Part shown: positions 1 through 8,224 of the stretch, one piece after another
Layout of the letters: each line of letters starts with the position of its first letter
Position numbering within the stretch: the stretch's first letter is position 1
Assembly (NCBI RefSeq): GCF_900187565.1
Contig: NZ_FYED01000004.1
Location: forward strand, 372,001-436,000
DNA length: 64,000 bases
Source of the DNA: Pseudomonas sp. Irchel 3A7
GTDB lineage: Bacteria; Pseudomonadota; Gammaproteobacteria; Pseudomonadales; Pseudomonadaceae
Direction of reading: 5' to 3'
Notes under the pieces: model-generated
Seen by the model: the letters and a program-made list of their open reading frames with translations, nothing else
What the model was told of the DNA's origin: nothing
Databases searched by the model: none
Position numbers and translations under genes: made by a program

Positions 1-9
1 TAGAGAAAC

Positions 10-372
10 TTACAGGCGACGTTGAAACGCTCTGACGATACTGAGCGTGGCGTCGCTGGTGCTCAGGTTTTGTACCGCATCCAGCGGAAACCAGATGCAG
101 TCGAAGATTTCATTTCGTGGCCGCGCCTGATCCAGATTGATCACGGAGGCCTCGAAAACGTGGTGCCGGGTGCTGCCGGTTTCCAGTTCCATCAGGTACA
201 GCATGTCATCGACATCAAGCCCGGTTTCTTCCTGTAGTTCGCGCATGGCTGCGCCCGCCACCGTTTCACCGGGCTCGACTTTGCCGCCGGGCAACATCCA
301 GCGACTCCTCGGTTTGCGCACCAGGAGAATGTGACGGTCCTGCTCGCAAATGACGGTTGCGCGTACTTTCAT
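10..372 (-). CDS. Nudix hydrolase
   Basis: A 120-residue Nudix-fold pyrophosphohydrolase, probably acting on a nucleoside diphosphate-type or oxidised-nucleotide substrate in the cytoplasm. The complete Nudix box is visible at residues 30-52: G30, E36, R44-E45-L46, E48-E49 and G51, which bind metal and carry out hydrolysis. The frame stays open 159 bases further upstream, but the ATG at 372 puts the usual beta strand (MKVRATVIC) at the N terminus and gives the normal length of a single-domain Nudix protein. The family is clear; the substrate cannot be read from sequence. Confidence 0.88.
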   Translation of the reverse strand: MKVRATVICEQDRHILLVRKPRSRWMLPGGKVEPGETVAGAAMRELQEETGLDVDDMLYLMELETGSTRHHVFEASVINLDQARPRNEIFDCIWFPLDAVQNLSTSDATLSIVRAFQRRL

Positions 373-590
373 GTATTGCCTGATAGCTCTTTGACATAAA
401 TTTGTCATAAAACTGCAATATTCGCGCCGGATTCGTTTTGCCGGAATTTGCCTGTTTAGAGCGGTTGTCACGCCTGAAAGTGCAATCCAATGACGGAATA
501 CTGACACGACGTCTGGTCGGCCTTTCGGCAAAGGGTGGGTGTAAGGTAGGCACGTTAGCTTTGGATATCATTGCGAAGATGGAGGTGACC

Positions 591-782
591 ATGAGTGTTC
601 CGATGCTGAACAAGATGCACATGAACGGTTATGACCTGGTCAGCGTGAACAACGGCCCATGGCGGGTCTGCACCAAAGGTGATCGACTCGGGTCGTTTGG
701 CAGCCGAGAGGAAGCGCTGGCGTTTGCGGCGTCTCTTCCTGGCTACAAGTCGCGGCCGAGCAAACAGGCGCGCAGCCAGTAA
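591..782 (+). CDS. Small conserved-type protein, 63 aa, unknown function
   Basis: A short soluble protein I do not recognise. It contains a GPWRVCTKGDRLGSFGSREEA stretch followed by AFAASLPGYK, resembling the small one-domain proteins in which a strand-strand-helix unit (DUF2188-like) makes up the whole chain; that comparison is from memory. The start is fixed by a strong ribosome binding site GGAGGT at 581-586, four bases before ATG 591. The open frame runs back to 438, but those extra codons have no comparable site. The C terminus is basic and polar (SRPSKQARSQ). It stands alone, divergent from the Nudix gene. Confidence 0.7.
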   Translation: MSVPMLNKMHMNGYDLVSVNNGPWRVCTKGDRLGSFGSREEALAFAASLPGYKSRPSKQARSQ

Positions 783-806
783 CCCGATCCAGTGGCGCGC
801 GGTTAT

Positions 807-930
807 TGTGGCGAGGGGATTTATCCCCGTTGGGCTGCGAAGCGGCCCCGAGCGTTACTTCAGACAAATACAAGTTGTCCGGATTTTACGACTGCTTCGC
901 AGCCGAACGGGGATAAATCCCCTCGCCACA
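807..930. repeat. REP-type inverted pair (GGCGAGGGGATTTATCCCC class)
   Basis: Two oppositely oriented copies of TGTGGCGAGGGGATTTATCC, at 807-830 and 908-930, enclose about 75 bases. This is a second REP class, distinct from the GAGCGAGCCTGCTCGC class that dominates the window. It fills the gap between two convergent genes. Confidence 0.85.
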
Positions 931-963
931 TTTTTCCACCCACGTGGAGATTTATTGCCGGGG

Positions 964-1317
964 CTAGTAGCCGCCACCTCCACCACCAGAGCGTGATTCC
1001 CTGGCCTTTTGCTGGGTGTTGCTCCATTCGGCACAGGTCATGAAGCTCTTGTGATCGACCTTGCCCCGATCATCGAAACTGACATTGAACGGGTGCTGAT
1101 GACCGGGTTGGGTCAGCTTGTAATCAAAGCAAGTGCCCGGCTCGACGCTACGGTTCGTGACCGATAACGGTGGGCCGCCGATTTGCTCGACTTGCTCCTT
1201 GCTCATGCCGGTCTCGACCTTGGCCACCAGCGGCTGGTCCCGGTAGATTTGCGAGTTGCTGCTGCAGCCTGGCAATGCCGTGAGCAAGGCGGCGAACATC
1301 AAGAGAGCGCTTTTCAT
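964..1317 (-). CDS. osmE: OsmE-like osmotically inducible lipoprotein
   Basis: A small outer-membrane lipoprotein of the SmpA/OmlA fold, 117 residues. The N terminus is a lipoprotein signal with lipobox L-P-G-C18. The core VAKVETGMSKEQVEQIGGPP matches the GMSRAQVAQIAGKP-type segment of E. coli OsmE, and the pair of later cysteines (GTCFDYKL, MTCAEW) is also conserved, so I use the name. A glycine-rich GGGGGGY tail is added. A GTG three bases upstream (1320) is an alternative start. The E. coli protein is induced by high osmolarity; that regulation is not visible here. Confidence 0.8.
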   Translation of the reverse strand: MKSALLMFAALLTALPGCSSNSQIYRDQPLVAKVETGMSKEQVEQIGGPPLSVTNRSVEPGTCFDYKLTQPGHQHPFNVSFDDRGKVDHKSFMTCAEWSNTQQKARESRSGGGGGGY

Positions 1318-1330
1318 CACAGCGTGTCCG

Positions 1331-1570
1331 CTATTGGGGTTTGTTGCGGGTGATGAATTTGGCCTTCACTTCCTCGGCATAGCCCGCCAAGCGTTGCTCA
1401 TCACCCTGGAACAGATCGCACAGCCTCCTGACAGCCTCTGCATCGACATCATTGCCGGTCAGGCGCAACTGCTCTGCGATGCGCAAAAGTTCGACCGCCG
1501 ACCATCGCAGATCCGATGCAAGCCCTTGCAGATCGCGTCGAAGTTCTTGTTCCGATTCGTTAAGCCACAT
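1331..1570 (-). CDS. Small helical protein, 79 aa, unknown function
   Basis: A 79-residue, mostly helical, charged protein (MWLNESEQELRRDLQG at the start, EEVKAKFITRNKPQ at the end) that I do not recognise. ATG 1570 is chosen because GGAGGTCATC lies directly in front on the minus strand, giving a strong ribosome binding site; the longer frame to 1612 lacks one. It ends 13 bases before the OsmE-like start, so the two may be cotranscribed. No signal peptide or membrane segment is visible. Confidence 0.65.
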   Translation of the reverse strand: MWLNESEQELRRDLQGLASDLRWSAVELLRIAEQLRLTGNDVDAEAVRRLCDLFQGDEQRLAGYAEEVKAKFITRNKPQ

Positions 1571-1740
1571 GATGACCTCCTGCAACTCTGCGCCTTGAAA
1601 TTTTAGACCCATTCCAGCGGCAGAGCGTTGTATTCGTCCGATCCCGGGGCGCTTCCTTTGGTCGGGAAGTTTGCGCGATCGGCAAAATTCGCTGTCGTAG
1701 TGAAGTACCGATTTTTCGGCAAGGGCGGGGGACGTTCAAA

Positions 1741-1959
1741 ATGACCGCAACCGATGATTTCAGAGCGCGTGCCCATGAGCTGATTGCCGATCTGGATGCG
1801 GCCACCAGCGAAATGATGAAGCTCATCTCCGAACACCAGCTCAGCGGGCCGGAGTGGGAGCGGGTCAGCCAGTGGCAACATGAAGCCTATGAGCGATGGA
1901 TGACCTATTTGAACGAGCGGTCCTACCCGGGGCCTGGCGACAACAACGCCAGTCGCTGA
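1741..1959 (+). CDS. Small acidic helical protein, 72 aa, unknown function
   Basis: A 72-residue soluble protein with amphipathic helices (FRARAHELIADLDAATSEMM, then WERVSQWQHEAYERWMTYL). No family was recognised. A purine-rich GCGGGGGACG sequence sits just before the ATG. It lies divergent from the preceding 79-residue gene and 70 bases ahead of a lipoprotein gene on the same strand. Codon use looks normal for the region, with third-position GC high, which supports it as real. Confidence 0.6.
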   Translation: MTATDDFRARAHELIADLDAATSEMMKLISEHQLSGPEWERVSQWQHEAYERWMTYLNERSYPGPGDNNASR

Positions 1960-2029
1960 GGTTCGGTCATCCATGGCAGTCCGGACGGCGACAGACTACA
2001 TTTTATTTTTTCAGGATTAAGGACGTTTC

Positions 2030-2371
2030 ATGCAGAGTCGGATGTTGATGGGGGGAGTGGTATTGGCGTTGCTGTCGGGATGTTCGTTGCCGGCGTCAGT
2101 GGTACCGGGCGAGCCGAATGTCAGCAAGTACAGTGAAAAACCACCGAAAGAGCTGGCCGCGTGCGTGTTGCCTCCGTGGCAGAAAGAGGTGTCCAGCACC
2201 ACGCAAACGTCGATATCCAACGGCTACCGGATTACCGCGCCCAGCATCATCACGGCCGATGAAGTTCTGGACATCGTGAAGTCGAAGGATGGCAGCCAGG
2301 TCTCGCTGTATCAGGGCCCGCCCTGGGCCAAGTCCGGCGCACTGCGCAAGGCAGTGCGTGATTGCCTGTAG
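2030..2371 (+). CDS. Small periplasmic lipoprotein, paralogue of the 39.5-kb lipoprotein
   Basis: A 113-residue predicted lipoprotein with signal peptide and lipobox L-S-G-C18. The mature part carries AACVLPPWQKE, a central SISNGYRITAP-SIITADEVLDIV region and a terminal A-x-x-x-C-L. The protein at 39537-39875 has the same architecture: cysteine at residue 18, QCVLPKLQE, RSYRIVVAS-KVTANDVLEAY, AAQACL. The two are therefore paralogues. Two further cysteines, after the lipobox and near the C terminus, could form a disulfide (inference). Function unknown. It converges on the Rrf2 gene with a 3-base gap. Confidence 0.75.
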   Translation: MQSRMLMGGVVLALLSGCSLPASVVPGEPNVSKYSEKPPKELAACVLPPWQKEVSSTTQTSISNGYRITAPSIITADEVLDIVKSKDGSQVSLYQGPPWAKSGALRKAVRDCL

Positions 2372-2374
2372 GAT

Positions 2375-2944
2375 TCAGTCGGAAATCGCGGTGACCTGGA
2401 TGAGCTGATCGTCGCTTGTCTGGGCACTGGCGGTGCCTTTCTTTTCCCGGCGATCGTTCATCCAGCTGTCCACCTTCGCGTTGAACTCCGCCGGGGCCTT
2501 GCGTCCTACCCTGCGGGCGATGTCCAGGATCGTCTGCTGGGCCAGGGCCTCTTCCATGCGCTTCTGCGCCGTCAGCATCGCGGCATGGATCGAGCAGCGT
2601 CCGTCCACCGCCCATTCCGGCGTCTCACCTTCAAACAGTGCGCAACGACCGCGAATTTCCCGGCATTCGAAAATAGCCTTGCGCCCGTCGATGGCGTTGA
2701 CGATATCCAGCAGCGTGATTTCGTCCGCCGGCCGAGCCAGCTTGAACCCCCCACGCACACCCTCGGTCGCCACCACCAGTTTTGCCTTGGCCAGTTTGGT
2801 GAAGATTTTTGCCAGATAGTCCAGTGGCACACCTTGCAGCTCGGCCAGGTCACGCACACTCGCTTCGCGGGTATCGCCGCAATTGCCTACCAGGAAAGTC
2901 AGGCAGTGAAGACCGTATTCGACGCCTGCGCTGTAAAGAGCCAT
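2375..2944 (-). CDS. Rrf2-family transcriptional regulator
   Basis: A 189-residue Rrf2 winged-helix regulator (family of IscR, NsrR, CymR). The N-terminal half has the standard motif order: YGLHCLTFL, the recognition helix region VPLDYLAKIFTKL, the wing EGVRGGFKLARP and the ITLLDIVNAIDG dimer helix. Three cysteines follow (C94, C101, C117) where family members bind an Fe-S cluster or sense redox state, so a metal or redox signal is plausible, though the spacing differs from that of IscR and NsrR as I remember it. The C-terminal 40 residues are an extra tail. It is divergent from a flavoprotein NADH-dehydrogenase-like gene 298 bases away, its likely target. Confidence 0.88.
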   Translation of the reverse strand: MALYSAGVEYGLHCLTFLVGNCGDTREASVRDLAELQGVPLDYLAKIFTKLAKAKLVVATEGVRGGFKLARPADEITLLDIVNAIDGRKAIFECREIRGRCALFEGETPEWAVDGRCSIHAAMLTAQKRMEEALAQQTILDIARRVGRKAPAEFNAKVDSWMNDRREKKGTASAQTSDDQLIQVTAISD

Positions 2945-3242
2945 TTCAATCTCCGACTAGTGTTGTCGCAAATGATATCAGCTGGTCGTTAACGGGACAA
3001 CGAATGGGATTGTGGCTCCATTGAAGCGGAAATCCTTTTGTAGCCCGCTGCATGGCTCCTTTCAGGCCTGTATCGATATCGTCGATGGAAACCATCGCAA
3101 AAAACAGGTTGCGCGATGTAACTCGGATCAATAGAGTCGCAGTTGTCAGATCGGCAGTGAACGGCGCTTTCCAAGAGAGACTCGCGCCAAGCTCCTGGTC
3201 CTTTAACAACATTCAATGCCTGGTTCTTCACTGGAGTTAAAA
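2945..3242. other. Divergent intergenic region between Rrf2 gene and flavoprotein gene
   Basis: 298 bases without a supported gene. It should carry the promoters of both divergent genes. Several short open frames cross it, but none has a ribosome binding site or plausible codon use. I found no clear palindromic operator. A GGAG ribosome binding site for the right-hand gene is at 3233-3236. Confidence 0.5.
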
Positions 3243-4445
3243 ATGAAACAACACATCCTGGTAGTTGGTGCGGGTTTCGGTGGTATGTGGACAGCGATCA
3301 GTGCGACGCGTCTGTTCAACATCCATGATCACAACAACGTCGAAGTGACGGTGCTGGCTCCCCAGGCCGAGTTGCGGATACGCCCACGTTTTTACGAGCC
3401 GAACGCCCATCAACTGGCCGCTCCGATTGGCAAGCTGTTCGATGCGGTCGGCGTGAAGTTCATCAAGGGCGCTGCCGAGACCATCGACGTCGCGCAAAAA
3501 CGAGTTGGCTACATTGATGCTTCGGGCAACAAACAGGTGGTTATCTACGACAAACTCGTACTGGCGACCGGCAGCGGCCTGGCACTGCCTGATACCCCCG
3601 GCGTGGCTGAGCATGCGTTTGACGTCGACCAGATCGAACAAGCCGTACGCCTGGAAAACCACCTCAAGAATCTGGTCAACCAGCCAGAAAGCGCTGCACG
3701 CAACACCGTAGTGGTTGCCGGCGGTGGTTTCACCGGGATTGAAACGGCGACTGAAATGCCGACTCGCCTGCGTGCCATCCTCGGCGATCGTGCGGATATC
3801 AAGGTGATCATCGTTGACCGCGGTAACAAGGTCGGTGGTTCCATGGGCCCTGAAATTGCGGAAAAAATCGCTGAAGCCAGCATTGAAACCGGCGTGACCT
3901 GGCATCTGAACGCCTCGGTTGTTGCGGTTGATGCAGACGGTGTGAGCTTGTCCGATGGCCAGCGTATCGATGCCAAGACCGTTGTCTGGACCACCGGCGT
4001 ACGCGCCAGCTCGCTGACCGAACAGGTCCCCGGCGAACGTGATCATCTCGGCCGCCTGCATGTTGATGCAAACCTGAAAGTCATTGGCCAGGATGACGTC
4101 TACGCCACCGGTGACGTCGCTTACGCGGCCACCGATGACATCGGCAACCACGCACTGATGACTTGCCAGCACGCCATCATGTTGGGTCGTCATGCCGGTA
4201 ACAACGTGGCCGCGCATATCCTCGGCGTGGACCCGACGCCGTACCGCCAGCCGAAATACGTTACCTGCCTGGATCTGGGCGCCTGGGGCGCGGTGTACAC
4301 CGAAGGGTGGGATCGCCAGGTCAAGCTGACCAAGCAGGAAGGCAAGGAACTCAAGACGCAGATCAATACTGTGTGGATTTATCCGCCGGTGGCGGATCGT
4401 GATGTTGCCTGGGCGGCGGCGGATCCTTTGATTCCGATTGCCTGA
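3243..4445 (+). CDS. NADH dehydrogenase-like (NDH-2 family) FAD-dependent oxidoreductase
   Basis: A 400-residue pyridine-nucleotide/FAD oxidoreductase related to type II NADH dehydrogenases, which oxidise NADH and pass electrons to quinone without proton pumping. Visible parts: FAD-binding GxGxxG (G9-A-G-F-G-G14), a second dinucleotide motif AGGGFTGIE near residues 160-168 for NADH, and the C-terminal FAD motif YATGDVAY near residue 287. ATG 3243 is six bases after GGAG at 3233. The longer frame from 3216 has no such site. No transmembrane helix is obvious, so it is soluble or peripheral. The divergent Rrf2 gene probably regulates it. Confidence 0.85.
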   Translation: MKQHILVVGAGFGGMWTAISATRLFNIHDHNNVEVTVLAPQAELRIRPRFYEPNAHQLAAPIGKLFDAVGVKFIKGAAETIDVAQKRVGYIDASGNKQVVIYDKLVLATGSGLALPDTPGVAEHAFDVDQIEQAVRLENHLKNLVNQPESAARNTVVVAGGGFTGIETATEMPTRLRAILGDRADIKVIIVDRGNKVGGSMGPEIAEKIAEASIETGVTWHLNASVVAVDADGVSLSDGQRIDAKTVVWTTGVRASSLTEQVPGERDHLGRLHVDANLKVIGQDDVYATGDVAYAATDDIGNHALMTCQHAIMLGRHAGNNVAAHILGVDPTPYRQPKYVTCLDLGAWGAVYTEGWDRQVKLTKQEGKELKTQINTVWIYPPVADRDVAWAAADPLIPIA

Positions 4446-4474
4446 GTCTTTCCCATAGTGCTGGCCATTTCAGC

Positions 4475-4511
4475 GAATCCCGCCCGGGTGTTTCCGGGTG
4501 GGATTTTTTTT
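4475..4511 (+). terminator. Rho-independent terminator
   Basis: A stem AATCCCGCCCGG / CCGGGTGGGATT with a short loop is followed by eight T residues, 30 bases after the flavoprotein stop codon. Confidence 0.9.
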
Positions 4512-4735
4512 GTTTGGGTACATATCCATTGCTGCGGTAACGGCTGCTTATGGTTTCGCTCTTGCGGCGTGTCCCCCCTGTGGGAGCGAGCCTGCTCGCG
4601 AAGAGGCCATGTCAGTCGACATCAATGGCGAATGCCAGACCGCCTTCGCGAGCAGGCTCGCTCCCACAGGGATTCGGTACATCCGCAACAGTCAGGTCGG
4701 CTGTCAGGCGACCTCGCTCTGGCTTTTCCAGGTGA
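4512..4735. repeat. Short copy of a dispersed intergenic repeat containing a REP pair
   Basis: The left part (GTACATATCC...CTGCGGTAACGGC, 4519-4548) and right part (CAGGTCGGCTGTCAGGC...CTCGCT-TGGCTTTT, 4694-4730) are clearly related to the ends of the long element at 47112-47785. Between them lies an inverted REP pair at 4577-4671. This appears to be a deleted relative of that element. Confidence 0.75.
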
Positions 4736-4766
4736 TCTGCTGTCCCCATCCTAAAGCATCAAAAAA

Positions 4767-4828
4767 TTGCCAATATGAAATTCTCCGTGTATTTTTTCAT
4801 GAAATTAAAACTATAAAATTTCACGGAG
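4767..4828 (+). promoter_or_regulatory. Promoter with overlapping repeat operator
   Basis: A sigma-70-like promoter TTGCCA (4767-4772), 17-base spacer, TATTTT (4790-4795). Three copies of a TGAAATT motif overlap it: 4776-4782 inside the spacer, 4800-4806 at the expected start point, and one inverted (AATTTCA) at 4817-4823. CTCCGTG at 4783 and CACGGAG at 4822 form a further inverted pair. Binding here would block transcription; the XRE-cupin regulator two genes on is the natural candidate. Confidence 0.6.
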
Positions 4829-4834
4829 CCGGCA

Positions 4835-6124
4835 ATGTTTCAGCAATCCACCCAACACGTCGCCAGCTACTACGCCCATACCTGCACCGATCACCTGAAA
4901 AACCGTGTGCCATTCGAAGGCGAGCAAGACACTGAAGTGCTGGTTATCGGCGCCGGTTTCAGCGGGTTGCACACCGCGTTGCGCCTGGCCCTGGCCGGCA
5001 AGCGGGTGACTGTGCTGGAAGCCAGCCGGGTGGCGTGGGCGGCGTCGGGGCGTAATGGCGGGCAGGCCATTCTTGGCTGGTCCTGCGACATGCCGCCGCT
5101 GGAAGCGGCGCTGGGGTATGAGCGCGCGCGGCGCCTGTGGGAAGGCATGCGCTGGGCGGCGCGGGAGTTGCGAGAACTGCCGGCACGCCATGGATTTGAT
5201 TGCGACTACCGGCCTGGCCACCTCTGGACCTCGGTGATGCCACGACGGGTCAGCTTGCTGACCGAATGGCAGCACGAGGCCAGTCACAAATGGGGCCACG
5301 ATGGTTTGCGTTTCATTGAACGCCATCAGCTGCCGGAGTGGGTCGCCAGCGAGCGCTACCAGGCCGGGCTGTTCGATCCCGAAGGCGGGCACTTGAATCC
5401 GCTGAAACTGGCGCTCGGCCTGGCTGCGGCGATTGAGCGGGCCGGTGGCGTGATTCATGAACAAAGCAAGGCGCTGAATTATCGCGAGGAGGGCGACGGG
5501 TATGTGGTGACCACTGAGCGCGGTCGCATTCGCGCCGATGTATTGGTACTGGCCTGCAATGCTTATCTCGACCGGCTCGATCCGCAGCTCTCGAGTTGCG
5601 TGTTGCCCGTTGGGACCTATCAGGTGGCCACGGCGCCACTGTCCGAGGCACAGGCGACTGCGTTACTGCCAAGCAATGTGTGTGTCACCGACAATCAGTT
5701 CGTGCTCGATTATTTCCGCCGCACCCCCGACAACCGCTTGTTGTTCGGCGGCGGTTGCACTTACCTGGGGGGCATGCCGAAGGACATCGCCGGCGCCACC
5801 CGGCCTTGTCTGGAGCGTGTGTTTCCGCAACTGAAAGGGGTCGAGCTGGAATTCGCCTGGGGCGGCCACATCGACCTGACCCTCAAGCGCACGCCCGACA
5901 TCGGCGGGCGCGGCGGTCTGTACTGGCTGCAGGGCTATTCCGGTCACGGCGTGCTGCCGACCCTGGCCGGGGCGCAAGCCGTTTCCAATGCGATACTCGG
6001 CCAATCGGACGAGTTGGCGTTGTACCAAGGTTTGACCAACAACAGTTTTCCCGGCGGCAAGTACATGGCCGCACCGCTGGAAGCCATCGGCAAAGCCTGG
6101 TACCGGCTGCGCGACAGCATTTGA
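4835..6124 (+). CDS. FAD-dependent amine oxidase, gamma-glutamylputrescine oxidase-like (PuuB/PauB type)
   Basis: A 429-residue DAO-family flavoenzyme. It carries the N-terminal FAD motif G39-A-G-F-S-G44 ending in an acidic LEA strand, then the GRNGGQ motif (72-77) typical of the PuuB/PauB and sarcosine-oxidase group. Known relatives oxidise gamma-glutamylated putrescine or related polyamines to the aldehyde, with ammonia and peroxide. The neighbouring XRE-cupin regulator and glutamine-synthetase-like ligase are exactly the partners expected for the gamma-glutamylation route, which supports the assignment. It ends 25 bases before the regulator and has a repeat-rich promoter in front. The exact polyamine or amine used is not determined. 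Confidence 0.82.
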   Translation: MFQQSTQHVASYYAHTCTDHLKNRVPFEGEQDTEVLVIGAGFSGLHTALRLALAGKRVTVLEASRVAWAASGRNGGQAILGWSCDMPPLEAALGYERARRLWEGMRWAARELRELPARHGFDCDYRPGHLWTSVMPRRVSLLTEWQHEASHKWGHDGLRFIERHQLPEWVASERYQAGLFDPEGGHLNPLKLALGLAAAIERAGGVIHEQSKALNYREEGDGYVVTTERGRIRADVLVLACNAYLDRLDPQLSSCVLPVGTYQVATAPLSEAQATALLPSNVCVTDNQFVLDYFRRTPDNRLLFGGGCTYLGGMPKDIAGATRPCLERVFPQLKGVELEFAWGGHIDLTLKRTPDIGGRGGLYWLQGYSGHGVLPTLAGAQAVSNAILGQSDELALYQGLTNNSFPGGKYMAAPLEAIGKAWYRLRDSI

Positions 6125-6149
6125 ATCGGCACTTTCTGGAAGCTTTTAG

Positions 6150-6704
6150 ATGGACATGCAAGAAGAGATTTCGGCGTTGGCGATCCTCATCCAGGACCTG
6201 CGCAAACACAAGAAATACACCCTGAAGGAACTGGCGGACAAAATCGGTCGCTCCGTGGGGTTTCTTTCGCAGGTTGAGCGCGGGTTGTCCCGGCCGACGG
6301 TGGCGGACTTGACCGCCATCAGCGAAACCCTCGGTGTGCCGACCACTTATTTCTACAGCCTGCCCAAACCCATGGCCTTGTCTTGGGTGACCCGGCCGGA
6401 TGAGCGTCGCACGCTGTATTACGCCGACGGGATCACCGACATCCTGGTCTCGCCGAAAATGCGCGCGTCGTTTTCCATGCTCGAAAGCCAGCTGGAGCCC
6501 GGCGCCAGCAGCGGCGACCGGCACATGAAAGACAGTTCGGAGCAGGGTGGCTATGTCCTGGAAGGCCAGCTGACGCTGTGGCTCGATGACAACGAACCGG
6601 TCACCTTGTGCGCCGGCGACAGTTTCCAGCTGGCCAGTCATGCCCATTGCCGCTACGGCAATCTCTCGGACCAACTCACCCGCGTGCTGTGGGTTTACAC
6701 CTGA
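6150..6704 (+). CDS. XRE-family regulator with C-terminal cupin (PuuR-like)
   Basis: A 184-residue regulator with a helix-turn-helix of the Cro/CI type at about residues 12-66 (LKELADKIGRSVGFLSQVER) and a cupin effector domain at about 105-180 (SSEQGGYVLEGQLTLW...AGDSFQLASHAHCRYGN). PuuR-like proteins repress polyamine catabolism genes until the amine binds. It sits between the oxidase and ligase genes, all in one direction with gaps of 25 and 23 bases, so it is probably autoregulated through the TGAAATT repeats at 4776-4823 (inference). Confidence 0.88.
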   Translation: MDMQEEISALAILIQDLRKHKKYTLKELADKIGRSVGFLSQVERGLSRPTVADLTAISETLGVPTTYFYSLPKPMALSWVTRPDERRTLYYADGITDILVSPKMRASFSMLESQLEPGASSGDRHMKDSSEQGGYVLEGQLTLWLDDNEPVTLCAGDSFQLASHAHCRYGNLSDQLTRVLWVYT

Positions 6705-6727
6705 TAAAAACAACAAGGAACAAGACG

Positions 6728-8074
6728 ATGGATGCTGTGTGCTCTGATCTGCTGGACGAAGTGCGCGGGTTTCGTCAGCGCTACCCCGAAGTGCGCTACG
6801 TCGACCTGATTTCCCTGGACATCCCAGGCCATTTCTACGGCAAGCGCTACCCGATCGAGATGCTGGAAAAAGTGGCGGCCGGCAGCGCGCTCAAGTTGCC
6901 GCAGAACTGCGTGTTGCTCGGCACCCAGGGCGGGCTGTTCAAGATCGGCGACTACTGCTTCAACGACGGTGACCCGGATGCGCCACGGCGTCTGGTGCCC
7001 GGCACACTCAAGAAGGTGAGCTGGGAGCAACAGCCGTTGGGGCAGATGCTGATCACCTCCGACGGCACCGAAAAACCGATCGTCTTCGAGCCGCGCGAAG
7101 TCTTGGCGCAGGTGCTGGAGCGCCTGCGTCGCAAAGGCATTTTTCCGGTGGTGGCGTTCGAACTGGAGTTTTACCTGTTCGATAGCCACTTGCGTGATGG
7201 CTTGCCACAATTTGCGCGCGATCCACTGACCGGTGACGCCGATGATCAGCCGAACATGCACATCGAACGCCTCTCGCGATTCGCCCCGGTGCTCGATGAC
7301 ATGGTCCAGACCGCGCGCACGCAAGGCATCGATGCCACGGTGATCACCGCCGAACTCGGACCCGGACAGTTCGAAATCAATTTCGGCCATCTGGATGACG
7401 GATTGCGCGCGGCGGACTGGGCGGCGTTGTTTTGCCGCAGCACTCGTGGTGTGGCGCTCAAGCATGGGTATCGCGCCAGTTTCATGTCCAAACCCTACTT
7501 GCAGCATCCTGGCAGCGGCATGCACGTGCATGTAAGCCTCTACGACGAAGCAGGCAACAACCTGCTGGCGGCGAACGGGCAACAAGCGTTGCGCCACGCC
7601 GTGGCCGGGTGTCTGGACGTGTTGCCTCATTGCATGCCCATCTTTGCTCCGAATCACAACGCCATGCGCCGCTTGAGCGCCACCGTGAACGTCGCATCCC
7701 GCGCCAGTTGGGGCTTTGAAGACCGCGATGCCTGCCTGCGGGTACCGGAGTCGGACGCGAAAAACCTGCGCATCGAACATCGCCTGGCCGGTGCGGATGC
7801 CAATCCCTACCTTGTGCTCGCCGCGATACTGGTTGGACTGGAGCAAGGCCTGGAAAACGGCCGCGAACCGATCGCCCCGCTTAATGAAGATCGCAGCAGC
7901 GGTATCGATTTCCCGCTGGAGATGCTGGAAGCCGTGCGGTCCATGCAAGGCAACCCGCAATTGCGTGAAGGATTGGGGGCGGAGTTTGTCGATGTGTATT
8001 GCGAGAACAAGCGCCAGGATCATTTGGCTTTCATGCACGACATCGATGCACGGGAGTACCGCTGGTATCTGTAG
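6728..8074 (+). CDS. Glutamine synthetase-family ligase, gamma-glutamylpolyamine synthetase-like
   Basis: A 448-residue protein of the glutamine synthetase fold. The start is ATG 6728, eight bases after AAGGA; the longer frame from 6608 overlaps the regulator and is rejected. Recognisable active-site segments are the metal-binding VVAFELEFYLF (near 143-153), ELGPGQFEIN, GSGMHVHVSL, PNHNAMRRLS and ADANPYLVLAAIL. In this context it should attach glutamate through its gamma carboxyl to a polyamine or primary amine (PuuA/PauA role) before oxidation by the upstream flavoenzyme. True ammonia-assimilating glutamine synthetases have a somewhat different, longer layout. The amine is unknown. Confidence 0.85.
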   Translation: MDAVCSDLLDEVRGFRQRYPEVRYVDLISLDIPGHFYGKRYPIEMLEKVAAGSALKLPQNCVLLGTQGGLFKIGDYCFNDGDPDAPRRLVPGTLKKVSWEQQPLGQMLITSDGTEKPIVFEPREVLAQVLERLRRKGIFPVVAFELEFYLFDSHLRDGLPQFARDPLTGDADDQPNMHIERLSRFAPVLDDMVQTARTQGIDATVITAELGPGQFEINFGHLDDGLRAADWAALFCRSTRGVALKHGYRASFMSKPYLQHPGSGMHVHVSLYDEAGNNLLAANGQQALRHAVAGCLDVLPHCMPIFAPNHNAMRRLSATVNVASRASWGFEDRDACLRVPESDAKNLRIEHRLAGADANPYLVLAAILVGLEQGLENGREPIAPLNEDRSSGIDFPLEMLEAVRSMQGNPQLREGLGAEFVDVYCENKRQDHLAFMHDIDAREYRWYL

Positions 8075-8189
8075 AGGCACGCTTCGCTCCTACAGGCACA
8101 GTTCAGGTGGTTTCGACGGTAACCATAAAAAACATCAGGTTATTTAAGGGCTTAGAGAAATTAGTAACCGAACAGTTAACTAAAATATC

Positions 8190-8218
8190 TTGTTACAGCG
8201 GGAAATATTCCGTAATAT
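8190..8218 (+). promoter_or_regulatory. Strong sigma-70-like promoter in the gap
   Basis: TTGTTA at 8190-8195, exactly 17 bases, then TAATAT at 8213-8218. The expected start is near 8225, only about 65 bases before an intrinsic terminator. Confidence 0.6.
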
Positions 8219-8224
8219 CCGCCC

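Noticed and set aside
4458..4935. Plus-strand frames at 4458-4935 ahead of the amine oxidase
   Set aside because: They run through the terminator, REP pair and promoter; these are non-coding.
8071..8098. Hairpin GTAGAGGCACGC-TTCGCTCCTAC after the ligase gene as a terminator
   Set aside because: Stem is interrupted and no T run follows; more likely a degenerate REP fragment.
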